36,884 nt of DNA, taken from positions 1 through 36,884 of the forward strand of contig JAPLDT010000100.1 of the NCBI GenBank assembly GCA_026391315.1. The letters run 5' to 3'. Origin of the DNA: Bacteroidia bacterium (lineage in GTDB: Bacteria > Bacteroidota > Bacteroidia > Bacteroidales > Prolixibacteraceae). How positions within the stretch are numbered: position 1 is the first letter of the stretch; each line of letters begins with the position of its first letter. The notes under the pieces are model-generated. The model made no database searches. It saw only the letters and a list, made by a program, of their open reading frames with translations, and was not told where the DNA came from. The position numbers were made by a program, and so were the translations under genes. Below are positions 9,131-16,322 of the stretch, piece after piece.

Positions 9131-9151
9131 TATATTTGACAATATTTGACA
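9131..9151 (+). promoter_or_regulatory. -7 box overlapped by tandem ATATTTGACA repeats (candidate operator)
   Basis: TATATTTG at 9131-9138 fits the TAnnTTTG box. It overlaps two exact tandem copies of ATATTTGACA at 9132-9141 and 9142-9151, one helical turn apart, 22 bp before the GTG start of the XRE gene. A repeat over the promoter is what a self-regulating controller would need. No -33 element was found at 19-21 nt. The rest of the 161-bp spacer after lpxB is AT-rich and holds no gene. Confidence 0.45.
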
Positions 9152-9173
9152 AGCCAAATAAAGTACAAATTAA

Positions 9174-9473
9174 GTGAACAACTTAGGTCGAAAAATTAGA
9201 GAACTAAGAGAAAAGCAAAATCTACTTTTGAGACAAGTGGCTGCACGACTTGAGGTGGATACAGCATTAATAAGCAAGATTGAGAGAGGAGAACGCAACG
9301 CTTCAAAACAGCAGGTTATTGACATTGCTAACTTTCTGAAAGCAAATGAAGAGGAACTTTTAACTCTATGGTTGGCTGACAAAATTAAATCTGTAATTGT
9401 TGAAGAACCGGCTATAGCCTATCAGGCCATGAAGATTGCCAATAAAAACCTAAAAAATGAAGAAAGGCATTAA
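9174..9473 (+). CDS. XRE-family HTH transcriptional regulator
   Basis: A 99-residue DNA-binding protein. Residues about 5-60 form a Cro/C1-type helix-turn-helix (LGRKIRELREKQNLLLRQVA, then VDTALISKIERGERNASKQQ), and a short C-terminal helix may serve in dimerisation. The start is GTG at 9174; no upstream ATG exists in frame and the family consensus begins here. The stop codon lies inside the next gene (17-bp overlap), so the two are translationally linked. It resembles controller (C) proteins of restriction-modification systems in size and position. The likely job is timing or repression of the downstream helicase and methyltransferase; this is inferred from context. Confidence 0.85.
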   Translation: MNNLGRKIRELREKQNLLLRQVAARLEVDTALISKIERGERNASKQQVIDIANFLKANEEELLTLWLADKIKSVIVEEPAIAYQAMKIANKNLKNEERH

Positions 9474-12400
9474 ACTCATAGACAATTCCTGCGATGAATA
9501 TCAGTTGGGAAGTGTGCTCAAAGAGTTGATAAGCGGCAAATCATTTTCGCAAATCTCCATTGCAACTGGGTATTGGGATTTACCCGGTATGGTCGAAATA
9601 CTGACAGAACTTTCTCAATTTCTTGAAAGAGAAAATATCACATTTCGCCTACTGTTGGGGGAAGAACCGTCCGTCAAAGCATATCAGGTTAAAAACCCCG
9701 CAAAACAAGACCCGGATTTTCCCGAAAAATACTTGAAAAAAGATTTAGAGGAGTTACAACTGAAAGAGGAGTTTCAAAAGGTTGCTGAACTGTTGGGAAG
9801 ATACATGAATGGAGGCAATTCAGATAAAATCCAAATCAAAGTTTACCGAAAAAAATTCCTTCATGCCAAGTGCTACATTTTTGGAAATGATGAAGAAAAT
9901 GCTGTTGGCATTATAGGAAGTTCCAACTTTACCAAGCAGGGTTTGTTCGGTAATCTTGAACTGAATCAGTTCGAGGACAACAACGCAACCGTAAATTATA
10001 TAAGAAAGAATTTATCGCAACATCCTTCGCATCGGTCATGGTTTGAAGAACTATGGAATAACAGTGAAGATTGGTCACGGACTTTCAAAGAAGAGATTTT
10101 AGCATTGAGCAAACACGGTGGAACTTGTTTTAGTGCCTATGAAATGTATATCCATGCTTTGTACCGCATCTACGGACAGGATTTGCAAGATGAAAAGGAA
10201 AACAAAGTTGATATTGACGACCCGGCATCAGGTAAACCACAATTACTGAAATTTCAGATTCAAAATGCAAACAGTTTAATCAAGAAGTTGGAAAGACAAG
10301 GCGTTGCGATGCTTTCCGATTCAGTTGGCCTGGGCAAAACTTATACTGCAATTAAAGTAATTGAGTACTACAAGCACAACATGAATCAGCGTGTAGTAGT
10401 AATTGCACCTGCAGGACTAATACCACAGTGGAGAAAAGCGTTTGACGATTTCAGGGTTATACACATTCCGGAAATTTACAGTTTGCAGGATACGGAACGG
10501 ATAAAAGATGTTCGCGAAAACTTGCAATCCATTCCGGTTGGTTTGTTTGTGTTTGATGAAAGCCACAACCTGAGAGCATCAGGTGGACAGCGATTTGATG
10601 TGTTTATTAAATGGCGCCAGGAAAACGAAAATGCAAAAACGTTAATGCTCACTGCAACTCCAATCAATAATCAATTAGCCGATCTGACTAATCAAATCAT
10701 GTTGGGTTCAGGAGGTGATATTTTTAAGTTAGGGAAATTTTATGACCGTAGCAGGCAGAAATATTTTACGCTGAAAGAGAGGCTGGAACTTTTGCAAACC
10801 GACATGAAAAAGCAAATTCGTGAAAGCGGTTTCATTAATTATCAGCAAATCAAAGAGCAACTTACTCCCTTGCTTAATCGATTCATTGTAAGAAGAACAA
10901 GACAGGGAATTGAAAAGGAATATCCTGAAGGTTTGGTGATAAACGGCAAACTGCAAAAATTTCCCAAATCTTACCCTGACAATTTAGAGTATGAGGTACC
11001 TAATCAATTCAAGTCGCAACTATTGAAAAGTGCAGCACAAAACACAGAATTGACAAGGGCTTTCAACTATGAAATAAATAGTTTGGCCGAGTTGGAATAT
11101 TTGGCCCATCCGCTTGACTTGTTTGAACACTACACAGAAAGGGACAAACCAATTCAATCATCGCTTGAAATTATTTACACTGCATTATTGAGTTTAGGCT
11201 TTCCATGCTACCGATATAATATTTACCGTTATGCTTATTACGGGAGAAAACGAGGAGAGTTAGAATTGAATGCAGACGAGAACCGCGAACTTAGCAGACA
11301 AATAGGTATATACGGAATTTTCAGGACGGTATTTTTAAAGCGTTTGGAATCTTCACTTTTTTCTATCAATAAATCAATTGAAAGCTACGAAAGAAAGTTA
11401 AAGGATTTTCAAACCAAACTGGAGAAATTCAACAAAATTATTTCGGTAAAAAATCTTTCAGCCTTAAACAAAGCTATTGATGCATACAACGAACAGAATG
11501 CTGAAGAAGATGAATTGGATTTTGACATTGAAAGCTTTGAAGAAACCGAACAGGAATTTGTAACCATTGTTGCAGATAAAGGTGTTTTCAATGTGGCACA
11601 AATGAAAGCAGACATCCAAAAAGACCTTTCTATTGTTGGTATTTTAAAAGAGCAAATAGCTTTACTAATAAAAAAGGATGATAAAATTCAGGAATTGGCA
11701 AAACATCTGAATCAGAATGAGGAGAGAAAAGTATTGGTGTTCACCTACTTTGCCGATACATTGAAATATCTTTCTGAAAATCTTCCTCAGTATCTGATAA
11801 AGAAAAAGAATATTGAATTTGCGTTGGGTTCGAAGGGTGAGATTGAAGACTTTGCAAAACGCTTTGCACCTGTTTCCAAAAAATACCAACTCAAAAAAGG
11901 CGAAAAAGAAATTGATTTTCTGATTGCCACCGATAAACTTTCGGAAGGCCAAAACTTGCAGGATTGCGGAATGATTGTGAACTACGATTTGCACTGGAAT
12001 CCTGTAAGAATGATTCAACGAAACGGAAGAATTAACCGATTGGGAACCGTTCACGAAGAAATATTTGTTTACAATTTCAGACCAGAAGAACAGTTGGAAA
12101 ATTATTTGCAACTGGTGAGAAAATTACAAGACAAAATCAATCTCATTCGCTATACCATTGGTAGCGACCAAAGTGTTTTAGATGAAGAACCCATTCCACA
12201 GGATTTCACCGAAGACCTTTACAGCCGTGATGAAAAGAAACGATTGGCAGCGTTTCAAAAAATATTTGAAACCTCTGAGTTGCTTGCAGCCGAAGACTTA
12301 TTTATGGATGACCTTAGAGCATTTGACCGTAATGAAAATTTCAATCCAACTTACATTGAACAAATAAAAAATTTACCGAAGGGGAAATGGGGCAAAGTTC

Positions 12401-12960
12401 AAATGAAGAAAGAAGAGGACGATTTTATTCATCTTGCCCATTTGGCAGCTGGTGAAGATGCTACCTTCGAAGCAGGATATTTTGTCGCTTTCAATAAAGA
12501 TAAAGTTGGTGAACTCTTCACAAATGTAGAAGGACTTTTATCTATAAAGGCCACGAGTGAGCAGAATGAACGCTTTACAGACAAGTTCAAAAATAAACCA
12601 GAAGCTGAAGCATATATTTTGGATTTTATCCAGCGTTACCAATTTTCGGAAGAAGAACATCGTGTTAAATACAATCAACCACAACAGGCAGCATTCTCCT
12701 TTATGATTAATAAAATGATGGAATACGGCTATGCTGTTTCTGAAATCGAAAAGGTGAGCAATTCAGTTTTGCATTCGCAAAATGCATACATCAACAAAGA
12801 AAATTTAAAATTAGTTCGTTTGATAAACCGTTTGAACCGTAGACAGGAACACATAGGCGATGAAATAATCAAGCAATTTATTTCATTGGCCAATCAGTAT
12901 AAACCTGAAGAAAAAACAGAAAAGGCACCATTGAAAGAAATCATACAAATATTCGCATGA
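9457..12960 (+). CDS. PLD-domain SNF2/SF2 helicase of a restriction-like defence system
   Basis: A 1167-residue predicted DNA translocase and nuclease. Residues about 20-200 form a phospholipase D-like domain with one HKD half-motif: H136-x-K138, then the GSSNFT segment with N157. SF2 helicase motifs follow: Walker A DSVGLGKT at 288-295, motif Ia VVVIAPAGLIPQW, DESH box at 367-370, motif III TATPINNQ, motif V ATDKLSEGQNLQD and motif VI QRNGRINRLG from 854. A long, charged, partly coiled-coil insertion (about 610-750) lies between the two RecA-like lobes. One HKD per chain implies a dimeric active site, as in BfiI-type nucleases. It overlaps the regulator by 17 bp and the methyltransferase by 4 bp (ATGA). 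Line 11401-11460 is only 27% GC. Comparable parts occur in DISARM (DrmA, DrmC), but there they are separate proteins. Confidence 0.85.
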   Translation: MKKGIKLIDNSCDEYQLGSVLKELISGKSFSQISIATGYWDLPGMVEILTELSQFLERENITFRLLLGEEPSVKAYQVKNPAKQDPDFPEKYLKKDLEELQLKEEFQKVAELLGRYMNGGNSDKIQIKVYRKKFLHAKCYIFGNDEENAVGIIGSSNFTKQGLFGNLELNQFEDNNATVNYIRKNLSQHPSHRSWFEELWNNSEDWSRTFKEEILALSKHGGTCFSAYEMYIHALYRIYGQDLQDEKENKVDIDDPASGKPQLLKFQIQNANSLIKKLERQGVAMLSDSVGLGKTYTAIKVIEYYKHNMNQRVVVIAPAGLIPQWRKAFDDFRVIHIPEIYSLQDTERIKDVRENLQSIPVGLFVFDESHNLRASGGQRFDVFIKWRQENENAKTLMLTATPINNQLADLTNQIMLGSGGDIFKLGKFYDRSRQKYFTLKERLELLQTDMKKQIRESGFINYQQIKEQLTPLLNRFIVRRTRQGIEKEYPEGLVINGKLQKFPKSYPDNLEYEVPNQFKSQLLKSAAQNTELTRAFNYEINSLAELEYLAHPLDLFEHYTERDKPIQSSLEIIYTALLSLGFPCYRYNIYRYAYYGRKRGELELNADENRELSRQIGIYGIFRTVFLKRLESSLFSINKSIESYERKLKDFQTKLEKFNKIISVKNLSALNKAIDAYNEQNAEEDELDFDIESFEETEQEFVTIVADKGVFNVAQMKADIQKDLSIVGILKEQIALLIKKDDKIQELAKHLNQNEERKVLVFTYFADTLKYLSENLPQYLIKKKNIEFALGSKGEIEDFAKRFAPVSKKYQLKKGEKEIDFLIATDKLSEGQNLQDCGMIVNYDLHWNPVRMIQRNGRINRLGTVHEEIFVYNFRPEEQLENYLQLVRKLQDKINLIRYTIGSDQSVLDEEPIPQDFTEDLYSRDEKKRLAAFQKIFETSELLAAEDLFMDDLRAFDRNENFNPTYIEQIKNLPKGKWGKVQMKKEEDDFIHLAHLAAGEDATFEAGYFVAFNKDKVGELFTNVEGLLSIKATSEQNERFTDKFKNKPEAEAYILDFIQRYQFSEEEHRVKYNQPQQAAFSFMINKMMEYGYAVSEIEKVSNSVLHSQNAYINKENLKLVRLINRLNRRQEHIGDEIIKQFISLANQYKPEEKTEKAPLKEIIQIFA

Positions 12961-15900
12961 GCGTCAACGATATCAATATAGTACTCGCACAACTTACAAA
13001 AGATCCCTCAAGGGAAAATATCCTTGACCTTTCCTTCAGCTTGTTACAATGGATGGGTATCGAACCCAATACAGGAAACAAACCACAACTTCTGTCACCT
13101 CAAACGCAAAAGCTAAAAGACTTTTTGGCAACCGCGCCGCAAACAGTGCAACCACAACTTTACCGTTTATCAGCCGATAACCAGAATATCCGTATCCGAT
13201 TTGCCGTATTAAAAAAATTAAAGAAAGAATACATCAGCCAGCTGGTCAACAATGATCCGGGACTTGGCAGTTATCAGGCGATGGCCAAAGGTTTAATCCA
13301 ACCAAAAACTGGCACAACATATATTCCTTCACAGCCTTACTACATTCACTTTGTCACAACAACCGATTACAATAAACTGGTTTTGATTTTCAACCAGGGT
13401 GAGCAAAAAAGAGTTGTAGCATTTCGCAACAGGTTAACCAATACGCAATTCAACAAAATCATTCAGTTGTGGCAGGGCATCGGCACAAAATCAAAACCGG
13501 AAATTACCGATTTGTTGTGGAAATCACTTGATATCAAAGAGGTAAACAAAGAGTTTTATCGGCAGGTTAAAGATAAATACGACACCCTTCTGGGTATTTC
13601 CAAGACACAACTACCAGCGTTCGATGTGAATATCGCGAAACAGTTTGCCGTTAAGCTTATTGGCCGTTATATTTTTTGCTGGTTCCTGAAAGAAAAAGGG
13701 GTCATACCTGAAAGACTGCTCTGTTCTGAAACGGTTTCGCAATACCGCGATAATTATTTCCAGGTTTTCCTGACCAAGCTTTTTTTTAAAACGCTCAATG
13801 GCGAAGTGACCGATTCGGTGCGTATCGAAAACCTTACCGAACTCGACGAACTGTATAAAAACATCCCCTACCTCAATGGGGGCTTATTCGAATATCACGC
13901 CGAACAGGATGTATTGTTCGACCAGCTTGATTTGAACGACTGGTTGATCTCGTTTGTAAAGGTACTCGAAGAGTTTGATTTTACGGTTGACGAAAGCAGC
14001 AGCCAATACCAGCAGGTGGCTATCGACCCCGAAATGCTTGGCCGTATTTTTGAAAATCTGCTGGCCAGTCAAAACACCGATACAGAGAAAATGGCCAATC
14101 AGCGCAAAGCATTTGGCGCATTTTACACCCCTCGCGAAATTGTTGATTACATGGTCAACGAAAGCCTGAAAGCGTCACTTGCAACAAGGCTTTTGCCGGC
14201 ATTGCCTGAACAAGCCAACGTTGTGAATGAATCATTTGTTGAAATGAAGGGTACGCTGTTTCAGGATATTGTTGCCGAACCTCCAAGAACGAAATATTAC
14301 AACGCAGAAATTACTGATGTGGAGCAAAAGCGTGATCGGCTTAATGTAAAAATCGATAAACTTTTTGCCATCGATTGCTGCGAAAACCCATTTGAGAAAG
14401 AAGAAACAGCAGAGGTACGAAAAGCTTTGAGCGAAATAACCGTGCTCGACCCTGCCTGTGGATCCGGCGCTTTTCCTATGGGCATGATGCTGCGCCTGAT
14501 GGAACTCCGCCAGATTGTAGGGCATGGGCACCGGAACAATTACGACCTGAAAGAAGAAATACTGAGCCGGAACATTTATGGAGTTGATATTATGCCTATG
14601 GCCGTTGAAATTGCCCGACTCCGGGCTTGGCTCAGTTTGGTATTGGAAGCCGATTACAAACCCAACGACCGCAAAAACAATTTTGGTATTGCTGCCCTGC
14701 CCAATCTCGACTTTAAGTTTGTGTGCGCCAATTCATTAATTGATAGCGGGTATGATGCCTTTTTAGAAAATGTACATCACAATTTGACTCTTTACCGCTT
14801 GGATGGCGAAATACAAAAACTCGAAAATGTCCGTAACAATTATTTTGACCCACGGGGCGATAAAACCAGAAAAACCGAGCTGCAAAACGAATTCCTGAAC
14901 ACGAAGAATTACATTAAAACCGAGTTTGAAAGCCTGAGAAAGAATTGGAACCTCGAAGATTTTTTAAGCAAGGTTGACGAATGGAACCCCTTCGATAACA
15001 GCCATCCATCCTCGTTTTTTTCACCAGGCTGGATGTTTGGCATCCGCAATGGGTTTGATGTGGTGATTGGGAATCCGCCGTATGTTAGTGCTAATAACAT
15101 GAAGTTTGAGCAACGTGTCTTTTTCAATAGTTACAGTTATTATAACACATTAAAAGGCAAATGGGATTTATATGTTGCTTTTACCGAAAGATCTTTGAAA
15201 CTGCTGAGAACCAGAGGTGTATTTACTTTTATTGTACCCTTCGGGTTGCTTAATCAGCCGTTTGCTCAACATTTAAGAACTTTGATTCTATCTGATTATA
15301 AATTAGTAAGTATTGTTGATTTGCATAATAATAAAATTTTCGAAAATGCAACTGTCCCATCATGTATCCCTTTAATCAAAAAAGGTATAAGTAAAAATCA
15401 TGATGTTGTGATTCTAGATTTTAAAGACGAAAAGTTTGAGAAATTATATCTCATTGGAATAGAGAAATATTCTGCATCAACTCAACAGATGTTTAGAACG
15501 GAGGATTTAGATGTCAAAACTGCAGTGTTAGACAAAATTAGACAAAAGGGTGAAAATCTTGACAGTTTCTTTTATTGTTCGACGGGAGCAGAGATTCATG
15601 GGAAGGAGATAAGAAACGATAATGGAACCTTAACTTCTGGTAAAAGTAAATTCGATGTATTGTACGATCAATTTAATGAAGGATTGATGCCTTACATTGA
15701 AGGTTCTGACATAAAGAAATCAAAGGAGGGAAGGTATTCATGGCCGAGAATCACCCAATGGATTGACATTAATAAACCGGAAGAAATGCGATCTGCCAAA
15801 TTCAAAGAACTCTTCGAAAGTGAAAAAATTATAATTAGAAGAAGTTCAGGACTGCTAAGAATTTTGGCTGTTTATGATGATAGAAAGATTTATACATCGG

Positions 15901-16301
15901 AAAAATGCATACTAATTCTTAATAAGTCTAGCCTTCCCCAAAAACACTCTCATTATGAAAATAATGATAAAATTGATCTAAAATACCTTATTGCTATTCT
16001 GAATAGTCAACTTATTGATTTTTATTATGAAAGTGTATATGGTGGATTTATTGATGTTTACCCCAATAATTTAAAAGAGCTTCCGATAGTATATTGTGAT
16101 CAAGCTATTCAAAATGATTTTGTTGGCAGAGTTGAAATGATACTCAACCATAGAAAGGAAGATAAGTTCACTACTGACTTGGAAAAAGAAATTGATGTGC
16201 TGGTTTACAAGCTGTATGAGCTTACTTATGAGGAGGTAAAAGTGGTTGACAAGGATTTTTGGCTGAGTGAAGAGGAATATGAAAATTTAAAGATAGAATA
16301 G
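12957..16301 (+). CDS. Eco57I-like N6-adenine DNA methyltransferase with specificity domain
   Basis: A 1114-residue methyltransferase of the type IIG/PglX-like class. The SAM-binding motif I DPACGSG is at residues 498-504, a second conserved segment (GVDIMPMAVEIARLRAWL) follows, and catalytic motif IV NPPY is at 706-709, giving N6-adenine specificity. Residues after about 720 form a TaqI-like target-recognition region. The N-terminal 350 residues are mostly helical, and I see no PD-(D/E)xK nuclease motif, so cleavage probably depends on the helicase partner. The start overlaps the helicase stop in an ATGA. The catalytic half has ordinary composition (57% GC in line 14461-14520), while the recognition half is strongly AT-rich (25% in 15301-15360, 30% in 15901-15960). 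That fits exchange of the specificity part. Confidence 0.9.
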   Translation: MSVNDINIVLAQLTKDPSRENILDLSFSLLQWMGIEPNTGNKPQLLSPQTQKLKDFLATAPQTVQPQLYRLSADNQNIRIRFAVLKKLKKEYISQLVNNDPGLGSYQAMAKGLIQPKTGTTYIPSQPYYIHFVTTTDYNKLVLIFNQGEQKRVVAFRNRLTNTQFNKIIQLWQGIGTKSKPEITDLLWKSLDIKEVNKEFYRQVKDKYDTLLGISKTQLPAFDVNIAKQFAVKLIGRYIFCWFLKEKGVIPERLLCSETVSQYRDNYFQVFLTKLFFKTLNGEVTDSVRIENLTELDELYKNIPYLNGGLFEYHAEQDVLFDQLDLNDWLISFVKVLEEFDFTVDESSSQYQQVAIDPEMLGRIFENLLASQNTDTEKMANQRKAFGAFYTPREIVDYMVNESLKASLATRLLPALPEQANVVNESFVEMKGTLFQDIVAEPPRTKYYNAEITDVEQKRDRLNVKIDKLFAIDCCENPFEKEETAEVRKALSEITVLDPACGSGAFPMGMMLRLMELRQIVGHGHRNNYDLKEEILSRNIYGVDIMPMAVEIARLRAWLSLVLEADYKPNDRKNNFGIAALPNLDFKFVCANSLIDSGYDAFLENVHHNLTLYRLDGEIQKLENVRNNYFDPRGDKTRKTELQNEFLNTKNYIKTEFESLRKNWNLEDFLSKVDEWNPFDNSHPSSFFSPGWMFGIRNGFDVVIGNPPYVSANNMKFEQRVFFNSYSYYNTLKGKWDLYVAFTERSLKLLRTRGVFTFIVPFGLLNQPFAQHLRTLILSDYKLVSIVDLHNNKIFENATVPSCIPLIKKGISKNHDVVILDFKDEKFEKLYLIGIEKYSASTQQMFRTEDLDVKTAVLDKIRQKGENLDSFFYCSTGAEIHGKEIRNDNGTLTSGKSKFDVLYDQFNEGLMPYIEGSDIKKSKEGRYSWPRITQWIDINKPEEMRSAKFKELFESEKIIIRRSSGLLRILAVYDDRKIYTSEKCILILNKSSLPQKHSHYENNDKIDLKYLIAILNSQLIDFYYESVYGGFIDVYPNNLKELPIVYCDQAIQNDFVGRVEMILNHRKEDKFTTDLEKEIDVLVYKLYELTYEEVKVVDKDFWLSEEEYENLKIE

Positions 16302-16322
16302 TCAGCTAAGTTACCAAATATC

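Noticed and set aside
12957-14000. Type IIG-style nuclease domain at the methyltransferase N-terminus
   Set aside because: I looked for a PD-(D/E)xK arrangement and found none; a distant nuclease fold cannot be excluded without structure prediction.
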